Source of the DNA: Tetragonia tetragonoides
Taxonomy: Eukaryota > Streptophyta > Magnoliopsida > Caryophyllales > Aizoaceae
Reading direction: 5' to 3'
Assembly (NCBI GenBank): GCA_038025085.1
Contig: CM076139.1
Span: 51,688,807-51,752,806, forward strand
Length of the DNA stretch: 64,000 nucleotides
In this document: positions 47,353 to 59,400 of the stretch, piece after piece
Position numbering within the stretch: the first letter of the stretch is position 1
Layout: each line of letters opens with the position of its first letter
Translations under genes and position numbers: made by a program
Notes under the pieces: generated by a model
Database searches by the model: none
What the model saw: only the letters and a program-made list of their open reading frames with translations
Told to the model about the DNA's origin: nothing

Positions 47353-50300
47353 GCATTTCAATTAGGGTTTGATCGTGTAATGTGTTTCTGATTATCTGAA
47401 TTTGTTGCCGTATTATCTGAATTTATTGGTGAAACGCAGAATTGTTCCGTCTAATTTGTATTGAAGGCAATTGATTACCAATTGAACAACTTAATTTGAG
47501 TTGATTGGCCACTACATTTCGAGCTATATCCAAAATTAATGCTATAAATTGAAGAAAAGAAATGGACACAGTGGCTGCTAGCTAGTGCTTAAATATTATT
47601 TGATTCATCGTGTTTGAGTTTGAGTTTGAGTTAATTTTGTCATTTTGACAATATTTAGAAATGGTGTTCGTGTTTGAGTTAATTTTGATAATATTTGAAA
47701 ATTGTGCTTAAGTGTTGTGAAGATCTTGAAAAACTACCATTACCGTTAAATTTGCATTGTATGACATAATTAGCCGTATCTATCTTATATTTTGAGAAAG
47801 TAATATCCCATAATCTTATCCGTAATGGAGCATTCTAGCTGTGTGGCACCAATTAATTAACGTTGTCCGGTGCCACTGCCGTGATGAATGCTGGAGTGTC
47901 ATTATTTACCTTGTATGAAATAAGGATTATTCACTGTATCGTGTAATTGTCTGGGGAGTAGTTCTTACACTGCATGAGACTAGTAGAAAAAGGCTATGAA
48001 TCATTGAACAAAACAAGCTCACTGTCCCTGTAAGAAAAGGAGGATGATGGCTGTAGGATCATTCAGGGATATTTAAGAGAAATAAAACCAGGGACAACAA
48101 GATGAACCATAATAATAATTTGCTGAAGATTTTGGAGAAAGGCAAGATAATTGGTTACTCTTCAGGGACAAAATTGAGGAAAAAGTAGGAGTGCCAAGGA
48201 AAATGAAATGTAAGTGATCAAGAGGAGCAGCAATTAGATGGGATACGACTTCACTAATATATAGAATGATTATGTTCTGGTGTCTGTCAGTGTAGTTGTT
48301 CATTTTGGGTGATCCTTCTTTAATTGCTATGAACTACAAGTGTCGCGTTGCTTGTAAATTTAAGCTGTGTTTGGGAGCATAAAAATACTGTTTTGCTAAT
48401 GTCAGGAGCTTACTTTGAGAAGTTATGCAGATTGCTTCTCACTTTAAGCTAGGAGCTTATCCTTCCCATAACCTTAGCGTCTTTCTGTGTATCTTTGATC
48501 ATTGTTTATGTCTTTTACATAGATACTATCATGTCTATATGCTAGTATATGTGTAAAACTATTAATGGAAAACAAGCCGTTATATCTCTTACTTAATTGT
48601 ATATAATTCAATTGATTCAGATTTGGCAAATAGACTCGGGAGAAGAAGAGGAGAAGGTTCCCAAAGCATCCTATCAGACTAGTTTATCGTATCATAGTGC
48701 TGCAGTTAATGTTCTTCGGTTTTCCCCTTCAGGTAAGATTAGCAGCCTTGCTCTAAGTCTGCTTTATTTTTTTCATGCTATGTAGGTCAGACACTATTAA
48801 ATATTATAACTATAATAAGATCGCGTGGTAGTCCTTTTCTTTAAGAAATAAATAAATAATAAGATCAGGCGCCCAGGCGGCCCTAGCCTCACTTTTGAGT
48901 GTAGGGATCTTTTGCATCGGAAAAGCACTAGATTGAAAGTTAAATTCACATTTGATATCTTGTTCGTTATTCATTATTAAAGGAAGATGTCTCTCCACGT
49001 GTTCAAAAGCTATAAACACTAACGTCAACCTTAAGATTTGGTTGCAGTGCCACTTAGCTACTTGTCAAATCAACTCATCATAATTCTTGAGAATTGTGTT
49101 CAATGATTCAACCATTTGTCTATATCATCTTCATAAGTCTTTGATCGTCAGCCAACATAATGCTGAACTACCACACTGTACTTTGAAATCTTGCTTTCAT
49201 GGGAGGTAAGGGTTTCTTTTGATTGGCAAGTCAGCGAGTTTTTGTGTTGTTTTGAATAGGACCAAATGTATTGCGCTATAATAAATAAAATCAAAAAAAA
49301 AAATCTTCACACCACACTTTCTCATACAGTCTCCATGTGTGGTTGGTTTGGCCATATGCTAGATCGCAATGCCACCGAATTTTTTTAATTAAAAATAATT
49401 ACGATTGTATGTTGTTTGTGTTGACAATTTCCGTACATGATACTCAATGAGTCAATTCTTCTCGAAATCTAGTCGTTTCATGACTTATCTTTGAATGGCA
49501 ATCAACTTTTTGCCTTTCCTAGAAAAGGCTATGCAGATCTCTATTCTACAATGGATGAAAGTAAAGTGGCTCTATGATATCCTTGTTCTTCTTTCCTCTC
49601 TGCCAACATGTGCATTCTTGCTTATGTACAGGAGGCAAGCTTGTGCAGATTGAATAGGCTGTATGTACTTGTAATTGTGACATGTTCTCTGTACCAAAGT
49701 TTTCTTTTATTGTTCTTTCACTAGATATTGTTACTTCTCTGTGATTCATTGTGAGACTTCATATGCCTTCTTTTGATTATGCAGGAGAGCTGCTTGCTTC
49801 TGGAGCTGATGGTATGGTGGCGGCATTGTAACTTTAGGAAATATTTAATTGTCAATTTGTTCTTTATTCTTGTAGTTTTATTATACAAATTGTAAATGAG
49901 TTCTTATGATTGTAGGAGGTGAGTTATTATTGTGGAAGTCTCACATAACAGATGCTGGTCAACAATGGAAAGTCCAGAAGACATTCTCGTAAGATCAATT
50001 GTTTTATAGTATCTCCTCAATAAGCCTGGTTCTGCAACTTCTGTTTGCTAGCAAACATTAGACTCAAATAGTGGCAGGATGGAATTTGAATCTATGATGC
50101 ATAGGGAAGCCGCCACATTAGTTTTTCTGTAGGACATCTCATTTTAACAAATACATCCTCAATTCCTCACATTATTGGTTAGCTTGATGAGTGCATGTTG
50201 TTGAGGGTTTTAAGTTGGTTACAAGGTTGATGTAAATCTCAAGCATTGGATACCAGGAACGATAAGATTTTGTTGACTCTTTTAAGAAAACACTAGTTTC

Positions 50301-53227
50301 AAAATTTTAGGGTCCAGACTTTTGATATGGATCTAAAACAAAACCCAAATTAGATCCTGCCACTAGCAGGGTCTAAAATGATCAAGAATCATGAACTACT
50401 AACCTTACCCGTGCAATTATGTGCTAAAATTTTAAGGACTAAACTTAATATAGACTTCTAAAGGCCAAAAGTTTCTAGCTTGGACTGAGTTTACAAGAAT
50501 AAGCTGATCAACGAGCAAAGGAATTGCTAATTTATCTACTAGTGTTAATAGAAGGCTTTGTTTACTACTAATGAACACTTTTAGAAATCACAGAACCAGA
50601 AAGGGAGAGTTTGACCTTGTCTGTAGTTGTGTAGTATCAACAAAAGCTTGTATGAGTGACTCATCACCAATCAGGGAAAAGAATGGTGGAAGGCATATTC
50701 ACTTCTGAAATCTGCCCTCTGCCAACAGCATTTGAGAGAATGGTGATCCTGATGGAAGTCTGGTTAAATGGACAACTGTGTTATTTTTGGAGCTTTCTTT
50801 CACATTGATTTTATATTTTGTTGACAGATTTCACCGCAAGGATGTACTTGATCTGCAGTGGTCCAAGGATGGAGCTTTTCTTATCTCTGGGTCTGTTGAC
50901 AATTCTTGCATCATATGGGATGTGGATAAAGGTATACAAATATTTTGCAGTGAATATATCTATTGCAACACCTTTTTGTTGATTAAAACCTTACATTTGT
51001 ACTGTCCAGGTTCCGTCCATCAAATCTTGGATGCACATTTGCACTATGTTCAGGGTGTAGCATGGGATCCATTGTCTAAGTATGCTGCATCGCTTAGTTC
51101 AGACAGAACCTGCAGAATATATGCTAATAAGCCTCAAAAGGCAAAGGGGGTAGTGAGGATGAATTATGTTTGCCAGCATGTAATTGCAAAGACAGAACAG
51201 CAAACTGCTGATGATGCTAAGGTCAGGATGACTCTTTTTGATATCAAACGCAATCTGATATTTTGCGAATAAGAATTACCATTCACAAGGTTTACCGTAC
51301 AGAGCATGAAGAATCATCTCTTTCATGATGAGACATTGCCATCATTCTTCCGAAGACTAGCCTGGTCACCTGATGGGTCCTTTTTACTGGTACCTGCTGG
51401 TATGGTCCTGCCCTTCTTGTTTTAGTTGTGAGAATACAATTAGTATATAGCATTTCCTTTTTACTTCTTTTTTCTCTCTAGTCTCTCTCATCGGGGAGGG
51501 CGTACAGGTATAGTTTCAATATTCTGTTAGATGTTGAGTGGTTTGTGATGTTGATAAAGAAGATATTTTTTGTAACCTGGATACTATATCAAAAAGTTAG
51601 AAACCTACTAAGTTGGGGCTGTAACCTGGAGATATCATTGTATGTTTTTTTTGTGTGGATCTTTTCATTGTAAGTTGCTGGGGAAATCAAATGGATGAGC
51701 CCACTATTGAGACTGCTAACTATTGATACCTATGTTTGGTTGTTAGGTTTAATAAAAGTATACATTTTGGAGGAAGTTGATCATTTATTCTCTTTTCCTA
51801 CTTTTAAAAAAAATAAAAAATCTTGGCCTTGTCTACTTGTCTCGGTATATTTGGCTGCGCATCTTCTAATTCTGTTTTACTTTGCAGGTTCTTACAAATT
51901 TTCACCTGAATCAGACGCAGTTAACACTGCTTACATATTTTCTAGAAAAGATCTTTCCAGGCAAGACATTCACGTCTTTTGATTTCAAGATGGAAGTTGC
52001 ATTCTCCTTGCCTGTTGTGTCATCTGACCAGTTTTCTGTAGCGTGATTTAGAATATCAATCATGTTGCCTTTGATTTTTGTATCTTTATTTCTCGATGAA
52101 TCCGAATTAGCAACGCTTTTGATTGAGACTTGCGACTAATTTGTTTCTTTGTTATCCAGGCCTGCTCTGCAGCTTCCCGGTGCAAACAAGCCTGTGGTTG
52201 CAGTGTCTTTCTGCCCCTTGGCTTTTAGCCTCCGTGGTTCAAACACGGATAGCGGTAATTCTCTTTCATTTCGGTGCGTATGATTTAATTCAAACAATCA
52301 GGTGCTAATATGGATCATTCTTTGCATGGAACAGCTGGAATCTTCGAACTTCCTTATCGGCTCATTTTTGCAATGGCAACATTGAACTCAGTATATATCT
52401 ACGACACAGAATGTGCAGTTCCTCTGGCAGTCCTGGCTGGTCTCCACTATGCAGCCATAACAGATGTTGCATGGTACATATTATCTTTCTCGATTGAAGT
52501 CTCTTTCACATGAGCGCTGATGTCTACGGGACAGACATCTACTCAACTATATCTGTTTTTCTACTAGATAATAGAATATTCAGACATAAACGGCTTGTAT
52601 TGGTACTGTAAGAGTACAGAAACTATCTTAAGATATATTATTTATGCCAACCGTTGCAGTACTAAGATCATTATAAAGTTTGGATGTTCCTTGATAAATT
52701 AGAAACGACTTATAGACATTGGTTAGGCCTTATGTGTCTATCCAGTACCAGTAGACATCATTTTTCCTTTCATATTTTCATTGTCTAATTCAAGCTTGGC
52801 TGCTTCTTTTGCTGTTGTTAGGTCACCAAGTGGGAAGTATTTGGCATTATCCTCACAAGATGGATACTGTACATTGGTTGAATTTCAGAGTGATGAACTG
52901 GGATCACCTGTTTCTTTATCAGGTTTGTATTCATATTTGAGAATCTAGCTAATGATTCCTTGTTAACCTTCTGATACTTATTGTGAATGGAATTTCCTAG
53001 ATGGAAAAACTGCTACTGATCATGCTAATGGGAGTACTAGTGGACTGAAGCCTGAGGATATGGTGGTTGAAGCATCTGTGAGTGTCAGCCCTGTCGTTGT
53101 AGAAAAGAATCGAACGGAAAACACTGAAGCAAAGCAAGCAGAAGCAGTGGCAGTGGCGACCAGCACTCCTCCCTTGAATAGCAAACCAGCTAAGAGGCGC
53201 ATTACTCCCATGGCGATCGATCCCTGA
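47090..53227 (+). CDS. FAS2: FAS2, WD40 subunit of chromatin assembly factor 1
   Basis: Twelve exons join in frame to 1,374 nt, 457 residues: 47090-47203, 48621-48732, 49785-49811, 49916-49988, 50828-50931, 51010-51221, 51303-51399, 51888-51960, 52160-52254, 52335-52473, 52822-52922, 53001-53227. The start [20 protein letters not shown] and the WD40 blades ([78 protein letters not shown]) match Arabidopsis FAS2 along the full length. FAS2 is the p60-type subunit of CAF-1 and, with FAS1 and MSI1, deposits H3-H4 on newly replicated DNA; loss causes fasciation and telomere and rDNA loss in Arabidopsis. The tail after the propeller is short and low-complexity, ending [11 protein letters not shown]. 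Exon 8 ends AG|GCAAGA, a GC donor. Intron 1 carries a tiny RTE copy. Confidence 0.95.
47266..47352 (+). mobile_element. 87-bp RTE 3'-tail insertion in FAS2 intron 1
   Basis: ACTTCCAGACCCCGCCCTAG, then GCGGGATACTTACTGGG and (TTG)n form the insert. The same string followed by (TTG)n ends the RTE element in PXN. A perfect 14-bp duplication, GCATTTCAATTAGG, flanks it at 47252-47265 and 47353-47366. It inserted 62 bp after exon 1 of FAS2, in the sense direction. Confidence 0.92.
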
Positions 53228-54076
53228 CCAAATGATCATCTTGTTTAGTAGGTTCCTATCTTGAGTTAACTTTCATCGCTCCATGTCCAAGGGTTTGGTT
53301 TGTGCTCTTGGTCCTTGCTCTTGTATAGTTTTCTGCCTGAATGTAACATGATATTTATATCAATAATATATGATGCGCTCATGTTGAAAAAAGGATTTAT
53401 TTACATGTACAGCAAGTCAGGCAATTACCATGAATATCCTTCTGGTTTTTCATGTTTGGGTGAAACCAAAAATTTGCAAGCCAGCTTTACGATAACATGT
53501 CTGAAGACTAGATGCTGGCAGCCTGGCAATGCTCGTGCACATCGTAAGATAGTAGAGATGTTATGGTTAACCCACAGGTATTACTGCTGAGAGAGGTGGA
53601 GGGAAAGAAATACAACTGATCTTGATTTAATGAGTTATACCAAAGGGACATTGCTTTAAAGCAAAGATGAGGGATACAGTGTCGCTATACATTTACTGCA
53701 TTTTTGTTAAAATGACTATCTACGGATTGTAATTTCTGTACGGTGGTTGATCGTACTTTGTGGGTAGTACAGATACTGTGTGCCGTCAAGGTTTGAATGT
53801 TAAATAGCTTAGAGCTTGAAACCATATGACAGAATCAAATATACCACCAAGTTCCTTTGTTGTTTTCTTTGCTTCATGAACAGAAAAGGGGAAGGGAAAC
53901 AAGCACACCATTTTTTAACTTTTATTCTTTGAATGTACAGTAATGAGTTAAACAGTTGAAGAAATACGGTAAAGAGCTTATTGAGCAGGGTAAGACTATT
54001 ATCTGGCTTTGAAGATCACATGAACAAATGATATACGCCACAAACATTGTGCTTCTGTTCATTCTTGGATCAGTCA
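53228..54076. other. FAS2 and TED7-like convergent 3' regions
   Basis: This is A/T-rich DNA between two converging stop codons. It probably holds both 3'UTRs. The small open frames have no recognisable domain, and no other feature is visible. Confidence 0.5.
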
Positions 54077-54859
54077 TCAACTCTTATACTCAATATGATG
54101 ATGCCCAGGGCCGAAGTTTGGTGCTGCTACGCCAAGAGAGTGTGGATGGTGTGCGGAACTGCCACGAGAAGTTTCAGCTACTATTTCATTCTTCCTTATG
54201 GTTTTGTGAGTATGAATATCTTCTTCAAGGGTTACGAGCACAGCTTGCTCACCATGTGGACCTGGTACGATGGTTTCTTGAACTTTAACTCTTTCATCAA
54301 TCTCAAATTCATCGGTCTCTTGGATCATTCTCCTTTTTCTCTTCTTCATGTAGCAAAATAGAGCAGCTGAGAGGAATGCTAGGAAGAAAACACCACCAAG
54401 AGAGACAAATACAATAACTATAACACTACTGTGGTGCCCAGGAGGAGGTGGGAGTGGTGGCGTTGGGGCAATGTGAGGCGGTGGGGGTGGCATAACTGGC
54501 CGGGGTGGTGGCAGTGGTGGTTTTGAGGCTGGTGTTGGTGGATAAAAAGGGTGAGGATGCGGTTTTGGTATCGGTGATGGAGGGGCGCCCGAGGGCTTAG
54601 GTGGCTCTGCAGCTGGTGTTGGTGGATAAAAAGGGTGTGGGGGTGGTTCTGGTTTCGGTGATGGAGGGGCACCTGAGGGCTTAGGTGGCTTTGCGCCTGG
54701 TGTTGCTGGAGAAATAGGATGTAGGGGTGGTTCTGGTATCGGAGTTGGAGGAGAACCGGACGGGTTTGGCGGCGCAATGGGATGACTGGGTGGTGGACAT
54801 GGGAAGTGTGGTGGTGGGGAAGGGAAGTATGGATAGTCAACATTCTGAGGTTGAGCCAT
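54077..54859 (-). CDS. TED7: TED7-like proline-rich membrane protein
   Basis: This single-exon frame encodes 260 residues from MAQPQNVDYPYFPSPPP. The upstream Met at 54946 is in frame but lies before the likely transcription start, since a TATA box sits at 54929-54936. Residues of about 10-140 are a Pro-rich domain with imperfect repeats (PKPSGAPPSPxPxPxPHPFY and PPTPAxxPP). One membrane span follows (SSVIVIVFVSLGGVFFLAFL), then a basic stop-transfer KKRKRR and a cytosolic tail with VQETIVPGPHGEQAV and RKNEIV. The span and tail are the signature of TED6/TED7, first found in Zinnia tracheary elements, which bind secondary-wall cellulose synthase (CesA) and promote vessel wall thickening. The C-terminal His/Gly-rich end is longer than I expect. 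Xylem expression is inferred from the family. Confidence 0.85.
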   Translation of the reverse strand: MAQPQNVDYPYFPSPPPHFPCPPPSHPIAPPNPSGSPPTPIPEPPLHPISPATPGAKPPKPSGAPPSPKPEPPPHPFYPPTPAAEPPKPSGAPPSPIPKPHPHPFYPPTPASKPPLPPPRPVMPPPPPHIAPTPPLPPPPGHHSSVIVIVFVSLGGVFFLAFLSAALFCYMKKRKRRMIQETDEFEIDERVKVQETIVPGPHGEQAVLVTLEEDIHTHKTIRKNEIVAETSRGSSAHHPHSLGVAAPNFGPGHHHIEYKS

Positions 54860-54928
54860 GGGAATTGTTGAGATTAATAGCAAATTAGCTTGGTGAGTTT
54901 GAGTAGATTGCATAGGTTTGTGTGTACC

Positions 54929-54936
54929 TTTATATA
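54929..54936 (-). promoter_or_regulatory. TATA box of the TED7-like gene
   Basis: On the minus strand the sequence reads TATATAAA, inside CTGTATATAAAGG, 70 bp upstream of the start codon at 54859. A transcription start about 30 bp downstream, near 54900, leaves a leader of roughly 40 nt. It decides against the upstream Met at 54946. Confidence 0.65.
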
Positions 54937-54949
54937 CAGTAAGCATATG

Positions 54950-56447
54950 GTTTTAAAAGTCATTTGAATGCTCAATAAACTTGTAAGTTTTGAATGAAAG
55001 ACTTGCCCTCCATTCCAAGATTTTGAGAGGCTGTCATTGTTTGCATTAGAAAGCACTTTATTTGTCCTTGCTTTCTGAAATAGAATGTTTCAGTTTAATA
55101 CTTTGATTATCATCTGATGTGAGTTTGGTACTTCAAGCTACGTACTTCAATTTATTGTGGGGTTAAAGTTGTATACATTTTGACCTCCTTATTCTTTAGT
55201 TTATAACCGGATCACATTGGGTAGTAAATATGGTGATTATGATGGTTATATTCTACTTTGATGCTACTTAATTACAAGAGTCATCGTCAACTAGTTGACT
55301 TGTGTCCTACAATTGCTTACTGATTTGATTCAAGCAACTTTCAAATATTAAGACATTTTTATTTACCTTAAGAAGTTCTTAAATTTATAGTAAATTTTAA
55401 GGTTTTTAAGTTTATAGTAAATTTTAGGTTCCTTTTAACCTCATGAACCCTAGCTTGTTATTCAATTTTCTTATTCAGTTTAATCAATGTAAGATTCATC
55501 TGTTCATTACTGGGTTTCATTATGGAGCATAAAATATTTTCTTGTTATGTGAAAATAAATAAACAAATATATACATCTGTTCATTACTGGGTTTATTTTG
55601 CTGGTTCTTCCACTCAAATGGAAGCCGAAAGCAATCATGGAAAATATGTTTCATTATTGAGCATCAAATATTGTCTTTAACAAATGTAAGGGCTCGACTA
55701 GCAAAAAAAAAAAAACAAATGTAAGGGCTCCCATCTGGCCAAAGTCCATCTCGGACAAGGTCCCTGCTATGAAAAAAAGAGAGGAAAAAGTCTATACAAG
55801 TATGAGTACACAAAAGTTCTTGTCAACTTAACAATTTCCCTTTTCAATAACACTCTACATACAACACTTGATCAAGCTTTGGACAAAAAGAATAATGCTT
55901 ATCACAGGCTTCATTTGCAACCCCTTTGGACAAAAAGATCTTTCTTGTTTTTTTTCCCCTTCTTCTTTTGATAGGTAAGTCGGTCCTCCTGATCAACCCC
56001 ACCCTCTAGCAAGCCAGGCTTCGCCGAGGACGTTGCGGCCCCCATGGACATACTCCCTTGACATACAGGTGGTAAGCAGAGGATACGCCACAGAGGTAAC
56101 CATGAGGGAGGCTGGGGAAGGAAGAAAAGGGCACAACTGCCACAATAGGTCAATGTTAATAATGGAACTCTTCAATACTGATACAAATGCCGCAGTATAT
56201 AGCAGTCCTATCATAAAGAGGACGAGAGTATATGGATAATGGAAGTCGAAGAAAGTAGTTCATTTCAGCACACCTGCAAACAAGAAATGAAGTAGTTAAC
56301 AAAAGGTCAGTTTGTAGAGAAGGTCCAAGAGTAACCATCTTGATGTAATGTTAGGGATTTAGTTCTAGAAATAAAAGCCGCAGTAAATCATTTGGTAAAA
56401 GCTGAAAATGAGAGAACATAAAAAGAATTTGACCAACCTTACTGCAA
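54950..56447. other. TED7-TBL intergenic region
   Basis: The first part is A/T-rich promoter DNA of the TED7-like gene. A GC-richer patch at 55970-56130 starts after TTTTGATAGGTAAG and resembles decayed transposon sequence, but it has no domain or target duplication I can show. The 3'UTR of the TBL gene ends in the right part. Open frames here overlap each other in several frames and are not convincing. Confidence 0.4.
55679..55730. mobile_element. Poly(A) micro-insertion with 15-bp duplication
   Basis: CAAATGTAAGGGCTC at 55681-55695 recurs perfectly at 55716-55730. Between them are 20 nt, GACTAGC and thirteen A. The duplication may extend into the A run. Confidence 0.65.
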
Positions 56448-59400
56448 TCATTGCAGTGCAACTTCATTGTCCGAGAAAAGATAGGACAACAGAATTTCGT
56501 TCCAAACGTCAGGCACTCCAGGTAGACACCAGTGGCTACAGTCAGGCAGAGGTTTGGGGTCACTCCAGTTGCCTACATGAGCATCACTGCGGAAGGCAGA
56601 CATTGAAGTGATTCGCAACACAGTAACAGGCACGACCATATTTTTCACTGTTTCAAGTATGATTTCTGTCATTGGGCTCTGGTAACTACTGGCATATTCT
56701 GACATCGGGAAGCGAGTCACATTGCAGAGTTCACCGGATTTATTACTGATGCACCAAGAAAAAGAAAAGGACAAAAAAAAAAGTAAGAAAGCGAATCCAC
56801 CATAAGAAAGTAGTTACCAGCAAATTCTATGCAGGTGACTCACACTAAGGTAGTCAAAAATACTTAGCAGAACACTTTACCATTGAAAATGGCATAAACA
56901 CCCATAACTCTGCCAATCGCTTTTTTTTTTCCCCGGGTAGAATGTGAGTGTATACGTTACCAAAATTTGTGAACAATAATGTTCTTACAGCAGACAACAT
57001 TCAACAGAGAACTAGCTAAGTTACCCTATCACAAAACTATTCGGACAAAAGCTAAACTAGAGCAAATGCCTAAACCGTTTTCTTCTTTGTGAAGTCAGGA
57101 GAAATGCCCATTGTGCAGCACCATCTTCTACTCTTGGGTGTGTCTTTAATCCTCTCCACTTTACTGAGCTGCACTCTAAGTTCAAAAATGATCCTGGCAG
57201 TTACTTTGCCCAAACAAGGGGGTCTCTTGACGGATTACACATGGTTCCTGGTTACCCAGGTGTGATAAATGCATGCAGAGAAGGCTGCCTTGCAGATGGA
57301 GTGTAGAGCAGATGACCATCTACATGTTTCAATCCCCACACAACCACTTGATCCCATCTGTCAGGAGGTGGCTTGAGCTGTACAACATTACAGATTTGCT
57401 GCCAGACTTGCTTAGCAAAAGCACACTGAAAGAAAAGCACGCGTCTCATCATGCTGGTCACATAGAGCATACCTCACAGAAACACACAACCCTCTAGCTT
57501 GCAGCCTATCCCTAGTCAAGAGCTTACTTTGGAACATGACCCAGGCAGTGAAAGTGTGATTAGGATAGCAATTCCTACCCCAAATCGGTTTAGCCCAGGG
57601 TTGTGGAGGATATGGAGGGTGCAACGCAGTATAAGCAGCTTTAGAGGAAAAAGGTGGGGAAGGGGGCAGTGTTCGAGTGTACCACCCCATCATTGATAAG
57701 GACACATTTCTGAGCCTCACCTCTTAGTTTCAGCAGCTTTCTAAAACTCCAAGAATGCAGATGTTTAGGATACACATATTTGATTCATGATACATGTCCG
57801 CCACTATGAACATGAGTTCAATGCAAAAGGAGCTATAGAAGTATGGAAATTCCCTTTGCAACAATGGCTGCTGAATCCAGAATGGTTTGTAAATTGGATT
57901 AAATGAGTCAACCGCCAAGACATGCATGAACAAGAACAACAAGTTTCTAACTCGAAAATGAACATTCATATCAGTTAAAAAGATCATCAGCAGAACAAGC
58001 CATAATTTTTTTTTTCATCTGAAATCTATAAGAGCTTCCTCTGCGTACCTCCAGTGAGGTGGCTCAAAAGTACGAAAGAAAACACGTGTTCTAGTAGTGT
58101 TTATTGAAGTTTCCACCCATGAAGCCCAAGTAGAGAGTGCCATCTTGAAGGCCAAATCAATTGACATCCCAAGCTTCAGTGAACCACCTGACTGAAAATA
58201 GCAACCCCTGTTAGAAACACAATATAAATTATTTAGTATATATACAAACTAAAGAGATACAGTTAGCAGCTGTAGTATAGCAACTGCTGAAATTTATTTC
58301 AGCAAATTAACCATCAATCAAAGGCAACATGGTGATATACAGAAAAAGAAAGATAAAAATTGGTAAGAGAGAAGCTCCATTCATGCAACCCTGATGCAAC
58401 TTTTGTTCAGAAAAATTCATGGAGGAGCTGAGAGTAAGGAGATCCGTCACCCATGCACAACCTTCGGCTGAATGACTTTTATAAGAAAAAGTTGGTTTCA
58501 AGTTACATGCAAGGTAGGATGAAACGGACTTTGAAAAAGGAAACGAAAATGGAGAAAGTGAAGATGTCAGTCTTCCTCTGGGCCTATTAACTATGTACAT
58601 TGCTATCCAAAGGACTGTCATAGGTAGGTCTTAGTTTAGGCGGGTTCTACACTTCTACCTGGAAGGAAAGACATACCAGCATGAAGTCTTTATCAATTTT
58701 CAACCCAAGAAGGCACCATTAAGCCACCCTAAGAGTGGCCTCTTAGAGCAAGACCTAAAAAGAGCCCTATAGTAAAAGTTCCACTAGACAGATGAGGTTG
58801 ACTCTAGTCAAGTCACTTAGGAACAGCTTAGGGGAGTGGAACTTTATCGCAAAGGGACATTCACACATATGAATCTATGATCCTTGGACTCTTCATTTCA
58901 ACAGAAGTATCCGGGTCGGATACTCGAACACTAGGATACGATATGACACTATGGCTCTTCAAATTAGCAACAAAACAAGAAAAAATTCATAAAATCTGCG
59001 AGTCTGATGATCCGATCCTCGGATCCTCACCCGTATCCGATCCTCGAATTCCCGAGTTTGAGAAACATAGATTCACACAATTAACATCCAAATCATTGAT
59101 ATTTATTGGTGGTAAGAAAGAATATGATCACCAGGGAAGTGGAACTTTATGCGCAAAGGGACATTCACACCTATGATTCTGGGACTCTCATTTCAACAGA
59201 AGTATCCGTGTTGGATACTCGGACACTAGGATACGATATGACACTTCAAATTAGCAACAAAACAAGAAAAAATCCTTAAAATAGGTGAGTCTGATGATCC
59301 AATCCTCGGATCCTAACCGCACCCGATCCTCGAATTCCCGAGTTTGAGAAACATAGATTCACACAATTAACATCCGAATCATTGACGTTAATTGGTGGTA

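Noticed and set aside
54860..54946. The upstream Met of the TED7-like protein
   Set aside because: It falls 10 bp or so upstream of the TATA box position and adds 29 residues unlike TED6/TED7, so the Met at 54859 was chosen.
55877..55938. A fifth micro-insertion (CTTTGGACAAAAAGA repeated across 32 nt)
   Set aside because: The intervening DNA has no poly(A) run, so this is more likely a simple duplication.
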